NCBI RefSeq assembly: GCF_000220395.1
Contig: NW_004086117.1
Coordinates: 1-64,000, forward strand
DNA: 64,000 nt
From: Ichthyophthirius multifiliis
Lineage: Eukaryota > Ciliophora > Oligohymenophorea > Hymenostomatida
Reading direction: 5' to 3'
The notes beneath the pieces were generated by a model. The model did not search any database, was not told the DNA's origin, and worked only from the letters and a program-made list of their open reading frames with translations. Of the stretch, positions 24,300 through 36,809 are shown in pieces. Numbering within the stretch: the stretch's first letter is position 1; every line of letters begins with the position of its first letter. The position numbers were made by a program, and so were the translations under genes.

Positions 24300-25859
24300 A
24301 TGAAATCAAATATATTGCCTGATCTCCCAATTAAAACTGAAAATTCAAATTAAAAATTTTTAAAATCATCTTCAATAAATCCTTTTAAAATTTCTTAAGC
24401 CATTAACTAAGCCTAAGGTTTATAAAAACGAAATTCTTTACAAACTAATATTGCTTCTTCTAAAAAATTTATTAAAGAATTTGCAAACAAACTAGAAGAT
24501 CATTAATCATAAATCGAATCAAGAAACTAAATAATAGAAGATTTAGAAAAGAGATTTTTTATGATTAAATAAGAACTTTAAAATGAAAAGACGGCCCTTC
24601 ATATTAAAACAGAATAACATATAAAACTATAAGAAAATAACGACAAAATATAAAATAGATTAAGATAGTCTAATTAAAAAATAGACGAAATGCATAATAA
24701 AATTGCAAGTTTAGATAAGGAAAAAACAGCCTAAATATAAGAAAGAGAAATAAAAATTTAAGAAAACGAAAAATAAATTCTAGAGAATCTTAAAAAATTT
24801 AACGATTTCGAAAAAATAATACAGGAATAAAGTAAAATTAGCTCAGAATTTCAAAAATAAATAAAAAATTTGTAAGAAAATATCATTAATATAAAATAAG
24901 AAAAAACTAATTAGAGGAAAAAGTTAAAATTTAAGAAAAAGAAAAATAAAATATTACAAGCGAAAATCTAGAATTGAGATAAAAAACTGCTCTTTTTAAA
25001 GAAAAATATCAAAATTCTATTTAAGAAGTTGAAAATCTTCGGTAAGAATAAAAATTAGTTAAAGATTAATTAGAAGCCACAAAAAAAAATATATCTGACG
25101 AAAAGCTTAAACAAACTAGCATTGATAAACTTAAATAATTAAACGAATAAATTTAAAATGATATGGAATTAAAATTAAATGAAAAATAAGTATTTTTTTA
25201 TTATAATTAAAAAAAAATATATAAAACAAATTTTTTAAAATAGGAACATATTAAATAAAAAACAATTTAAATAGAGACTTTCTAAAAAGAAATAACAGAT
25301 AAAAATGAGGAATTAGCTAGTTTAAAATAGTATATTTAAAAAAAAGAAGACTAAATAGTTAAATTAAATAATTAACTTTTAATTGAAAAGTAATCTTAAA
25401 ACTTACATTTAAATGAATAAGATTAATTAAAAGAACAAGTTTTTTCTTTAAAGGAATAAATAACTAAGCTTACTGGAAATATTTCAGGATTAAAAGGAAA
25501 GGAGGGTATTTTTAAATAAAATGTTGATAAATTAGAAAAAGGAGAAGTAAATTGTTATATTAATAAATATATTATTTTATCGTTTTCTAAAAAAACAAAA
25601 AATAAAGGTAGAAATAATGAAAAATTTAAAATGTTAATACTGTTTAAAATTCATCAAAGAACCTGTTACTATTATTCCTTGTGGGCATTCTTTCTGTTAA
25701 TAATGTAAAACTGCTTACAATAAAAGTTGTATTAAATGTGGACCAAAAGTTAAAATAGAGGCTATGTATAGAAACGAATTACTAGACGATATTATTGAAC
25801 TTGTAAAAATTATAAGTGGAGCAAAAGAGGCATTATAAAGTCTTATAAAAATGAAATGA
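24300..25859 (+). CDS. Coiled-coil protein with C-terminal RING finger (predicted E3 ligase, BRE1-like layout)
   Basis: Starts MKSNILPDLPIKTEN, continues as ~350 residues of nearly uninterrupted E/K/Q-rich coiled coil, and ends with a C3HC4 RING: LKCQYCLKFIKEPVTIIPCG, then HSFCQQC and CIKCGPK, followed by an amphipathic helix ending LIKMK. Introns: a 45-nt one at about 24880-24924 (donor GTAAG) that repairs the frame before EKVKIQEK; about 25192-25246; and one at about 25540-25606 joining EKGE to VEIMKNLK. Long coiled coil plus C-terminal RING is the layout of histone-H2B ligases BRE1/RNF20 and of several others. The ligase function is inferred from the RING; the BRE1 identity is only a layout resemblance. 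Confidence 0.75.
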
Positions 25860-26133
25860 AATTTTTATTTTTTTAAAAATTATATTAAGGATTTAATTAT
25901 CAATTGTATTATTCATATTAATTTTTTGTTATTTATATTTATTAAATAAACTTTAATATATTTTTAATCAAACAATATATTAATTTTTATAAAAAATATT
26001 TTATGATTTTTATGAAATAAATAAAGAAGTTATTAAATTATCAATAAATTAAAATATAATAAAACTTAAAACAATATCGACCATAAAAAATAATAATAAT
26101 TAATAGTTTTAATATTGTCATAAAAAAAAAAAT

Positions 26134-27628
26134 ATGCTAAAATAATAAAATAATAGATAATTAGATAATATTTAAAATACAAAATTCACGTAATTTATAA
26201 TAGAAAGGTATTCAAAACTATGTAAGGGTCAATTTAATTAAATATCAAAAGAATACATAAGAAAAATAAACGAAACTCTTAAAATAGATTTCACATAAAT
26301 ACAAAAATAAAAAGAAACTCAATAATAATAAATACTTATAAAAAGTAGATTTCAAAAATTATAAGACATACAAAAAGAAAAGGAATAAAAATAATCTCCT
26401 AAATTATCAAATTCAACTGGTTTTTCATTTGAAACATTTAAGCCGAATAATTAAAAAATAAACCTTTTTGATTTAACACCTAAATTAAATCCTTTAAATA
26501 CTTAAGATTTTCCTATAAAACAAGATCTTCCTTAATTAAATCCCAAACTAAATCAGTAAGATACCCAATAAATAAAAAACGAATCTAAAAAAGAGAAAAA
26601 ATAAAATTTAATAATACAAGATCGCGTAAAAATGCAAACATAGCTTTTAAAAAACAACTTATATAGTTCATATCGTTAACTTAAATTAAAGAATAAATTT
26701 TTATCAGATTTAGACGAAAAAAACAATAAAAATGTAATTATATCATTGAGATAAAAATAATAATCGTCTCCGGCTAAAATCGAAGAAATCAGCAAAGAAA
26801 TTAAAAAAATAAACTTTTATTAATATTATTCTGACACAAGATTAATTACACAAAATTTAAAAAAATTAAATATTTCTTAAACTCTTTACAAATGTAAAAT
26901 CAGACCAGATAAAATAAATTTTTTTAAAATAGAAGAAAAATATGAAGAAAACCCCGAAAATTTGATAAAATCATTAGATTGGACAAAAAATAAACTTTTT
27001 ACAGATAATGAAATACGGATAAATGAAAAAATAAATCAAAATATTATCTAACTTTAAAAAAAAAAATATACAAATAAAGTTTTCTAAAAACTATCAATGA
27101 TTTCATCTTAAAAATCTATTTTAAACAAACCAAGAAAAAAATAATTTATACAAGCACAGATATAATAAATATAGCCAATTTAATAATAAATAAATATGTT
27201 CGAATATTAAGAAATAAAAACATAATTCCTAAAGGAATTGATTGATAACTAAAATCAAATATTCAACCAAACAAACTCTTATTAATAAATAAAAACAGCT
27301 CAAGAATATATCGATAATACTAAACTTACATTTGATTAAAAACAAAAAATGCAAGAAATTGCGAAAAACATCATTCAAAGTGAAAACAATAATTCTCAAA
27401 TATAAGTAAAAAACTGTAAAAGAAATTATTCTGAGCAAGAATAATTAGAATAAATAAAAAAATAAAAAAGAAACAGCTAACAAATTACAATAGTATAATA
27501 ATAATCAAGAATTTTAAAATAAAAATTAACTAAAGATATAACTAAAATTTAAATAATTTAAAGTACTTCTAAATTAAATAAACATATTGAGAGAATGAAA
27601 TAAATAATAATGAGATATCTATAATAAT

Positions 27629-27668
<40 letters not shown>

Positions 27669-27711
27669 GGTCAATGGCAAGCCTATTTTTTTTTCTTCCA
27701 AAATTAATTGA
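26134..27711 (+). CDS. Gln/Lys-rich coiled-coil protein, unknown function
   Basis: A single exon of exactly 525 codons from MLKQQNNRQLDNIQ to SSKIN with TGA at 27709. Mostly K, Q, I and N, with predicted helical stretches (KLQDIQKEKEQKQ; EEISKEIKKINFYQYY) and one less biased block, TLYKCKIRPDKINFFKIEEK. It ends in a polyglutamine tract encoded only by TAA (27621-27665) and a short tail KVNGKPIFFSSKIN. No family was recognised. The following gene on the same strand begins about 100 bases downstream. A joined single gene is possible if an unseen intron spans the junction. Confidence 0.65.
27621..27665 (+). repeat. (TAA)n tract encoding polyglutamine
   Basis: About 14 TAA triplets sit near the 3' end of the preceding gene. 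With TAA read as Gln this is a pure-codon polyQ run of about 12-14 residues, prone to slippage-driven length change. Confidence 0.85.
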
Positions 27712-27812
27712 TATTATCTTTTAAAATCTTTCTTAAGATATAAAAATAAATAATTATACTCACATTTTCTATATTTCGTTTTCCAAGAAGAAAAAACCTA
27801 TTTACACCTGAA

Positions 27813-29122
27813 ATGTTTCTTGAAGATAAATTATAAAATCTTGATTTTTACCTTTTTCAATAAATGTTTATTTAAGCCCTAAAAAACCTAAACTATTCTA
27901 ATCATGCAATTGAAACGATTATTGAACATACCGAAAATCAAAAACATATCGTTCAAAAAGGTTTTTTAATAAACGAACTTGGTGGTACTTTATAATTACA
28001 TAAAGCAATATTAAATGCATTGCCTTAATTAAACATTAGAATGCCTTTAAACATCATAGAAATGAAAAACGATTATAAAACATAATTTTTTCTCAAATAT
28101 TTTCTCTAATATGTTCCTAAGAACGTATATTTAACAGTAATAATATATTAGACTTTAAAACAGATATGCAAATTTTGGACTAGTTTTAAAACGATTTTTA
28201 AGATTTCTCATAAATGGAATATTATTCTTTGAAAGAAATATTTTGGTGTATATTTAATACAAAAAAAATTCAAGAAAATGCTATTTTCCGTTTTCTTGAA
28301 TAATTGGAAAGGGCACGGTATAAAATACTAGTAACTCTAACCACTAATTATATGTAAGAAGATGCTAATTTATATCAATAATTATATAATGACATAAATT
28401 GGAAAATCTCATGCGATTAAATATTAAATTAAGTCTTTTTTGAATCTAATAATTAGGAGATTTTGCCTTATTTTTGCCATTCTTTACTATAAGAGATTAT
28501 TTATAAAAGATATTCTAGGTTCGATTTACTCTTTTTAATATAAAAACTAAAAATGAACGCTATTTAAATATAAAGGGTGGGACAAATTCTCTCTTAAATT
28601 TCCCAGTATAGAAATTTGCCTGTAAATTTAAACTCTGATATTTTAATTAAAATGAAAAAAATAGCCTGGAAAGCAGGTGTTTTGGAAAATCCATTAGTTT
28701 AAATTGGTGGAGTTAAGTTTTTAGAAAAACTAATTTATGAAATAGACCGAATAATGAAAGCAGATGAATGTTTTGAATAGTTTATTATGAAGTTTCCAAA
28801 CGAAAGAAATAATTTGTCATTAATTGGAGATATGTGTATTTATAGTAATTAAGGAGGGTTTAAATTATTACTTTTTTTTATGCATTCATTATTCTCAGAA
28901 TATGATATTTATTCAATTTAAGATTTTAAGGCAGGAATGTAAGTCTATAATATAGGAATTACAACACCTTTGTAATGGAAAATAGCCCTGGAATAAGCTT
29001 TAAATAATCTAAATATACAAACAATTATTGCAAAAAACTTCGTAAGGTATTTTACAGAAGAATTGTCTATGATTTATAAGGAAATGTAACATGGAACTTT
29101 TAATGAAGTATTAATCAATTGA
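27813..29122 (+). CDS. Protein of unknown function, possibly mitochondrial
   Basis: The frame opens MFLEDKLQNLDFYLFQQ, and continues through KGFLINELGGTLQLHKAILN, ... IFWCIFNTKKIQENAIFRFL, ... RVGQILSQISQYRNLPVNLN to HGTFNEVLIN with TGA at 29120. Start and end are out of frame by one. A 59-nt GT..AG intron at about 28117-28175 (after YVPKN, before FQNDFQDFS) repairs it and gives exactly 416 codons; a one-base assembly error is the alternative. The protein is all-helical and has normal, not low-complexity, composition. No family was recognised. Upstream in-frame sequence is open and rich in F, R and K, so the real start may be earlier (an ATG at 27674 lies in another frame). Confidence 0.6.
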
Positions 29123-29308
29123 TTTAATAATAATTTATTTTATAAAAAATAATATATGGTTTATTTTTATTGTAATAATATTTATTTTAAATTATTATTA
29201 TACAGTCAAAAAATAATATAAACTTAAATATAGTAATTAAAAAATGATAATGATGTAAAAGTGAATTTTTTATATATATAATAATAAACAAAAATATTAT
29301 TTATAAAT
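29123..29308. other. Short convergent intergenic gap
   Basis: Lies between an unrecognised + strand gene and the Sec14-like - strand gene. A/T-rich with no feature seen. Confidence 0.5.
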
Positions 29309-29390
29309 TCATAATTAAACATTGTAAAGTTAATTGTAATATTCGATAATAAATTTTCCGAATCTTTAATTACTAACTATAATTATATAG

Positions 29391-29458
<68 letters not shown>

Positions 29459-30752
29459 TTATCTATAAACAAATAATTTTACTAGTAAAAATAATGTTTA
29501 ATTCTCTATTTTCATCCTCTTAACTTAGTAGAATATTTCTATTATCACTTTAATTGTCTCTATTTTATTATTTTTTATAAATAATATCACTTAAAAAATC
29601 CTAATTTTATATTTTTACTTTTATTCCTTTATTTTATCTTTAATCCGAAATGAGAAGTAATAAAGAAATTATTTTAATTTTCTTATTAACATTTTAAACA
29701 ATCTTTACATACATAATTATTAACTTTACATATAAAATTTATGGTATATATTTTCATTTATTAATTAATCATTTCTATTTTCTTAATCTAAAAAATATTA
29801 ATCACTAATTTATAATTAAGGAGGCCAAAAAATATTGCAATTAGGAGCTTTTCCATCATATTTTAATTCAATTTATTCCAAATTTGTATGTTTAAATAAT
29901 TATTTATCTTAATTATCTTTTGAAAATTTTTATTTTTTTAATAATATTTTCATCTAAAAAACCTTTGATTATATTCCAAGGAATAAAAATTGAACTAGGA
30001 GTATTAATAACATATGTAGCAAACATTCTACTTCTATAATTAATAGAAAGATATCTAATAATAGTTTTTAAAGCTGAAATAGGAAGAGAAGATATTCCTA
30101 TAGAATTCAAATCTAAAAGGACTACCCAATTCTCAATTTATCCAGGAAGCATAATATATTTTAATATATATTCAAAAAAATAAGTTATTGAATGTAATAA
30201 TAAATTTTAAATTTCTTTCTTTATTTTTTATTTAATTATTATATTTAATTTTTATATATATAAAAAGCTTTATTTAAATTTAACTTTTTGGCATTTATTA
30301 CTATCATTGGACGAAATCTATGAATTCTTCCATGTATATAAAAATTCCTGCTAACTATTTTTTTACTTTTTATTATTATTTTAATAAAATTAGATTACTA
30401 AAAAGTCTTTTATATTGTCATTAAATTAAACTGGAAGTGTTTATTGACGCCATTCTTAATGCTGTTTTATTGTTTTAAATGTTTTTTCGATTTTAAACTA
30501 ATTTGCGTAGAGAAATCTTAATAAAATATTATTGTTCCAACTTTTGATAATGTTATAATTTTAATATTTCACTTTTATTTTTTACTAATATATTAATTGA
30601 TATTTTTCATCTTTTATATGTTATTTTAAAAATTCTAATTGCTAATTTTAATAATCATCAAATTAAATTTATCCTTCAAAAATTTTTCTTATAGCTTTAT
30701 TTTTTTCACCAAATTTTATTTCGTTTTCTATTTTATTTTTTATTTTAATCAT
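29309..30752 (-). CDS. Sec14-like CRAL-TRIO lipid-binding protein
   Basis: Start MIKIKNKIENEIKFGEKN at 30752. The CRAL-TRIO N-terminal helix region is LLRFLYANQFKIEKTFKTIK followed by QHQEWRQQTLPV. After an intron at about 30,200-30,270 come GRIHRFRPMIVI and then the lipid-binding domain: NWVVLLDLNSIGISSLPIS, then LKTIIRYLSINYRSRMFATY, VINTPSSIFIPWNIIKGFL and IELKYDGKAPNC. These are the hallmark strands and gate helix of Sec14 family phosphatidylinositol/phosphatidylcholine transfer proteins. The domain ends NIFWPPQL near 29,820. Beyond this the frame stays open through low-complexity sequence and an (AT)n repeat to TGA at 29309, so the last ~500 bases are probably not coding. Likely cytosolic, peripheral at membranes. 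Confidence 0.82.
29395..29453. repeat. (AT)n dinucleotide repeat
   Basis: About 29 uninterrupted AT units. It falls inside the formally open 3' end of the Sec14-like gene, which suggests that the true coding end is upstream of it and that the repeat is 3' untranslated or intergenic. Confidence 0.9.
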
Positions 30753-31496
30753 ATTATTATTATATTTTTTTTTTTTATTAAAATGGTATAAAATCTATTT
30801 TTTTTAATAATATGAAAATTAATTAATTTAGAAAAAAAAATAATAAAAGAAAGAAAAGTTTAATTATACCTTTAGGAAAATATAAAATGCATCTTTTGAA
30901 ATAAGAGAATTATATTTTAACAATATTTTTTCTTTAAATAAATTAATATGTATAATATTTAGCAAATATAATAATATTTAATAATAATTTTTATTTTAAG
31001 ATAAAATACTTAAAAATATTATTTATTATATTAAAAATATATGATATATTTGATTATCTTAAGTAATTTAATAATATAAATAAAAAAATTATTTAATATT
31101 CAAATTATTTATAATAATTCTTATTTTTTTATAAAAATATAAAAATACAAAAAGTAAAGATAAATATATAATAAAAACATTGAATAAACCTTATCAAATA
31201 AATATAAATTAAAAAATTAACAAAAGTTTATAAATATATAAAATTTTAAAATAATATTTTTAAATAAATTATTATAATTTAATAAAGTCTAAATTAAAAA
31301 TAATAGATAATCATGTGTTTTATAACTAAATTTAAAATCTAATTAAAAAATTTAATTTAAATTAAATATATTTAAGATATTAGATTAATTTTACATAATC
31401 TAAAATTAATAAAATAACTATAATTAGGAAATAAATAAAAAATATAAAAAAAATATTAATAAAAATATCTATAAATATATATAATTATATTTAAAT

Positions 31497-31538
<42 letters not shown>

Positions 31539-32310
31539 CAGTATTATTTTTATATATATACACTATTATTTTTATTTATTTATCTATAATTATTATTTAA
31601 TTTTATATATTTTTATTTTTATTTTTTTAATTTTTGTATTTTTTTTATAAAATTGCATTATTTTTAAAAAAATATATATTTGCATATTAATATTATTTAA
31701 TTTCTTTATTAATATTAATATAATTATTATATATTATTATTTCTTTTATATTAAAATTTGATTAAAATATTAAAAATATTTTTTATTATTTATATATTAA
31801 ATATATTTAAATTGTCATTTTTATCTAATTGTTTATCTTTTAATTTTTAAAATGCATAATAAAAATCATAATTTAATCATTTATTTAAAAAATATTTTAA
31901 AAAATTGATATGTAAAAAATTAAATACATATTAATCAAATCAAAATATTTTTTTTAATTAATTTAAACAAAATTAAAATTTTTATTAATATATTTTATAT
32001 TTAAATTTAAATTTTAAAATTTTATTATTAAATAATTTTTATAATATAAATAAAAAAATCTATATTTTATATAAAAAATTAAATTAATTAGATTATAATA
32101 AATTAAAATTATTACGTAAATTTATTATTTTTTATTTATTTATATAAATGTAATAAATTAAATTTAGATATAAAAAATAAATAAATATAATTTTTATTTA
32201 AATAAACAATTAAAAATAGATGAAATAAATATTTATTTATTTTATTTTCTTCCTTTAGTTTTTAAAAGTTAAAAAATTTAAAATAATATAAAATTTTATT
32301 TAACCAAGAT
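30753..32310. other. Gene-free A/T-rich region
   Basis: About 1.5 kb with no coherent frame on either strand. It contains (TA)n at about 31500-31528 and many A/T runs. No RNA gene was recognised. Confidence 0.6.
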
Positions 32311-33582
32311 TCAGAATCTCTAAACAGATTGACCTTAATTTAATTTTTATATTCCTTTAATAGCTAATTTTATATATTGTGTTTTAAGAATCAGTTCTTT
32401 ATTATATAATTAATCAGAGTCTTCATTATTATATTTTCGATCAACAATATTAACAATTTAATTTAATTAAGAAATTATAATTTTACCAACCAAACATTTA
32501 AATATATTAACCCTAAAAATCGCATATTTATCATCCAAATCATCAGTCTTAAATACAGTTTTAGTAATGTCTTACAATTATTAATTTTAAAAAATCATTT
32601 ATTTATTGTCTTAATTAATAGTCAAAAATAAGCAATTATAATGATTATGATTATAATAATAAGTCTAACTTAATTTATTCTTTTTGCCTTATTACTTAAG
32701 TTATAAAGAAATCTAATAAATTTATTAATTTAAAGGTTCTGGTACTTTTAATTATTATAAATGACTTAAAGATAATAATTCCAAAATTAAATGCATTAAA
32801 TATTTTGGCATATTATAAAATTTATTTTTTTAATTACTACAATTTAATATATTAATTTTACTATTTAAACCTTTTATTTTATATTCGTCTTTTTATTTAG
32901 CTATATTTATTCCATATTCCTATTTTAATATATCTATTATTTACTAATTATTTAGTTAATTTATCTATTCTATTATTATTTCTTCGGAATTTTATAAAAG
33001 ATTATTCATTTGTAATTCATAGTATTTCAAAAGTCTGTAATTTCCTTTTAAGTACAAATAAAATTTCTGTAAAATTTTTTCTCTTAAGTTTTCTTCAATT
33101 AAAAATTCTTCTTAATTAAATATTTAAGTAAATTAGCCTTCATTTTATTAATTTTAGTGTAATTATTATAAAAATATAATAAAAGGTTCTTGAAAATATT
33201 ATTAAGTCATTATTTATTAAAAAGGATAGTATTATATAAACGTTAAAGTCTAATTTAAATTATCAGTATTCGCAACGTTTTTTAAATCTAATAGTTTTAA
33301 TTATTAATAATAATTCACTGTATTTTTAGCATAATTAAGTTATTTATATTTGCAAATTTTTTTTTTAATTTATATTTTATTATTTTAAAATGATATCATA
33401 TAGTTTTTTTATTAATTTTAGTTTTTTATATTATACTTATATTCATTGTAACTTACATATTTATTTAATTTCTTTTTCTTCCCTATTATATTTCTTTTAG
33501 GATTTCTATATATTATCAATGTGGTTTAGTAGTAATTATCTAATAAAAAACGATTATAAGAAATATAATAAAAATAAATCAT
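32311..33582 (-). CDS. Hypothetical protein, Q/N/Y-rich, single exon
   Basis: 423 codons without intron, from MIYFYYISYNRFLLDNYY to KLNQGQSVQRF with TGA at 32311. The middle is a glutamine/asparagine-rich helical region including LREKILQKFYLYLKGNYRLL followed by KYYELQMNNLLQNSEE. The C-terminal 130 residues are less biased and look globular (NCLFLTINQDNKQMIFQN, TVFKTDDLDDKYAIFRVNIF). No family was recognised. An earlier or later ATG start is possible because the first 30 residues are atypical. Confidence 0.6.
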
Positions 33583-34814
33583 AATATTTAAAAAATTTAT
33601 TAATTAATTACTGATCTTATTATTAACACTTAACACTTCTTACATTTATTTTTACTTATTTAAAAATTATAAATGTTAAGAGAAAAATTTTTTTAATATA
33701 ATTATAAATTAAATAAATTATAATAAATTGATGAAGTAATAAATATATTATAATATAAATTTTTATGTGTTATTTTTATTTAAATACTTGCTATCAAACA
33801 AATTTATAAAAAATAAAAATAAAAATTTAATTAAAAAAAATTAGATATAAATTTATAATCTAATAAAAAAATATATAATTCTTAATAAAAGTATACTTTT
33901 TATTTTAAAAATGTCAAGATTTTAATTTTTAAAATATTAATATTTAGAGAAATAAAATTTATAAAAGAATAATAAAAATATCATTTTCATTATATTTAAA
34001 AAAATTATTATAATAGTTTATTCTTAAGTTAAATTTTTTTTTATTTAAAAATATATATTTTATACATACTTTTTAATTTTCTTTATTTACATATATTTTT
34101 ATAATTATAACTATTATTTTTTTTTATTCGATTATATTATGATGTATCTTATTTATCTTTAAATTTAATATTTATTAATAAAAATAAATTTTAAAATATA
34201 TAAATATAAATTTAAAAACATTATAATATTGCAATTTTATTAAAAAATTTCAATATTTAAAGTTACGTATTATTTTTTTATTTTTAATTATAATTTTGAA
34301 ATTAAATGATTAATTATCTTTAGTTTATTTTTAACTTTTTTTTTTTTTTTTAAAAAAAAAAAACATATTAAAATAAACTTTATTAATAACTATCTAATAA
34401 TAATATGAATAAAATAAACATATGATATCATGAATTTATATATATATTTATTATTAAGGAATTATAATTAATTTTAAATATAAAAAATTATTTTAAAAAA
34501 ATGATATTTTTAGATTTTAAGATTTTTATATTATATTCTTTTTTATTTATTTTGAAGAAAAACACAAAATTAATTAGCCAATTTAGGTTTTAATTCCTAT
34601 TTATATTTTTCTTAATATTTATTAAAAAAATTATTTTATTTTTTTAATTTTATATATAAATAAAAGGTTATCATTTATAAAAACTTATAATAAATTAATA
34701 TATATATAAATCAATTAATTTATAAATAAAAAAACTATTTTTGAAATATTAATATTATTTGAAAAACTTTAAGAAAATTAAAGAAAAAAATAATAAGAAT
34801 TTGAAATAAAAAAA
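33583..34814. other. Gene-free A/T-rich region, divergent promoters
   Basis: About 1.2 kb between two divergent hypothetical genes. It includes complementary T and A runs at about 34338-34363. No gene was recognised. Confidence 0.6.
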
Positions 34815-35795
34815 ATGTATAAAGAAAAATAAAAATTAATTTAAAAATATGAGAGTAGAGCTACCCAAATAACATTATCATTACAAAAAATCCAATATGT
34901 ATTAATAAATGAACATGAAAGTTGCTAAAACTGGAATTTTATACTAAACGAATAAAAATATATTTAAAAAGTAATTAAAGACATAGACCAAGATTTTAAA
35001 TCTTATAAACAGAATAATAATGAAGGGTAAATATTGAAATTCGATTAAAACAAATAATATTAAAGTCAAAGTATATCTCCAAGATAAAATGATTAACAAA
35101 TATCCGAACTAAGCAAAAACTAAAATGAAAAAATAAAATAAAGCTATGTAATTGAATGTGATTCTAATTCTGACAGTTAAATGAATGAAAAGAGTAATTA
35201 ATTGAATTCTAAGGAAGAAAATAACGGAAAAAAATCAAAATAGAAAAGGAGATTTAATGATGAAAGAAGCAAATAATAGAAATTAAATTCAAATAAAAAA
35301 AATAATGAATAAAATTAATTAATGGAAATCATGAATGAAGAGTCTAACTTATAAAAATATAGTGAAAATTTCAAGCAAATACTTTACAATTAATATAAAG
35401 AAGGATAGTCTTATAAAGATATTTCAGATAATCACAAAATTACTTATGAAACATGCTATTATTTAATTAATGCTGTTCTAAAAAGTAATTAAAGAAAAAA
35501 TAATAATAATTAATAATAATAGGTGATAAATAATAATAATAATAAAAATAAAAAAAGAAAGTCAAACTAAAGTCCTTAGAAAAAAAATAATGAAAACGAT
35601 GATGATAAAAATAGTAAAGAGATAAATGATAAAAATCTTGAAAATGATAAAAAAGAATAAAATAATGAAAACCTTAATATAATTAACAAAAATGGAGGAA
35701 ATTATGAAAATCCAAGTAACAATGAATAAGATGTTTATGAAGCTATTGAATAAATAGATCCTAATTTTAAAGAAACTGTTAAACAATTTTTATGA
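34815..35795 (+). CDS. Hypothetical low-complexity protein with a possible helix-turn-helix segment
   Basis: 326 codons, single exon, MYKEKQKLIQKYESRATQ to PNFKETVKQFL, TGA at 35793. N/K/E/S-rich with a basic patch KKSKQKRRFNDERSK that could be a nuclear signal. One ordered island near residues 185-225 (LYNQYKEGQSYKDISDNHKI, TYETCYYLINAVLKS) has the spacing of a homeodomain-like helix-turn-helix of the kind seen in transposase or resolvase N-termini (helix, E/G-Q-S-Y turn, recognition helix). DNA binding is inference from this pattern. The rest resembles disordered nuclear proteins. Confidence 0.65.
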
Positions 35796-36461
35796 GAAAC
35801 AAAACAATTACTAAAAAAAAAAAAAAAGGTAAATTAAAAGATAAAAAATATATTTATTATTTTTTTTTTAAAAAAAATAAAATATAAAGATAATTATAAA
35901 AACATAATTTAATTTATTTAATATTATATATAGTCTTTTTTTTTTAAATTTAAATTGAATTTATTTTAAAAAATTTAATTTTTTTATTTTTCTTTTATCT
36001 AAATTATTAATTTTTATTTATCATTTTCATAATTCACTTAGATTTATTATAAATTAAATAAGTTCTTAATAATTAATAATATATTTTTAAATGTATTAAT
36101 AATAACTATTTTTTTAATGGGCTAATTTTATAATTTGATTTAAATACTTATTTTTTAATAAAATTTCATTAATACTAAGTAAATTTTTCTTGATTGCATC
36201 TGATATATCAAAAATAATTGTTATAATTTTGTATCAATAATAATTTTTTATAAGTAGAAATTACTTTATTAAATAAAAGTGTATTATTATATTAATTTTA
36301 TTTTAGTTTATAGTACATTTATAATTTTTAAATATATAAAATTATAAAGAAAAATAAAATAATATTCTTTTTTATTATATTTTTTGTGATTATATATATT
36401 TAGATTTAAATCATTTATAATTATAAAATATAAAAGAAATTTTTTTTATTTATAGTTAATA
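35796..36461. other. Intergenic A/T-rich region
   Basis: No coding frame or RNA gene was recognised; mostly T-rich on the + strand. Confidence 0.55.
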
Positions 36462-36809
36462 ATGTCTAAATTATAAAAAGAACTTAAATATTTATTTGAA
36501 AATTAATCAAAATATTATATCATTAAGAAACTATTATAAATTTTATTTAATATTACAAATTATAGATTTGAATATTTTTTGTATATATTATTATATGTTT
36601 TATTTATATTTTTTTTTAAAATCCATATAAGTATGAAATAATAAGTTTTAATATATTTTTATTTTAATAAAATTTATTCAAAAAACATAATAAAAACAAT
36701 ATATATATATATATAATATAAAGCCTCAAATCAATATATTTAAGCTAAAATATTTTATATTTGTATATATGAATATAAATCTATCTATCATTTTGTTTCA
36801 TAATAGTGA
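36462..36809 (+). CDS. Possible small protein, poorly supported
   Basis: An open frame of 115 codons from MSKLQKELKYLFENQSKYY followed by IIKKLLQ. The first ~30 residues look like a real amphipathic helix. The remainder is I/Y/F-rich and probably contains unspliced intron sequence (a GT..AG pair of 51 nt lies at about 36579-36629). The formal stop overlaps the end of the opposite-strand small gene, so the real end is probably upstream. No family was recognised. Confidence 0.3.

Noticed and set aside
29309-29800. C-terminal extension of the Sec14-like protein
   Set aside because: The frame is open but passes through an (AT)n repeat and filler composition; I keep it in the coordinates only because no earlier TGA or splice could be proven.
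30753-32310. Possible transposon remnant or origin in a long gene-free gap
   Set aside because: No inverted terminal repeats, no transposase motif and no repeated element other than simple TA runs were seen.
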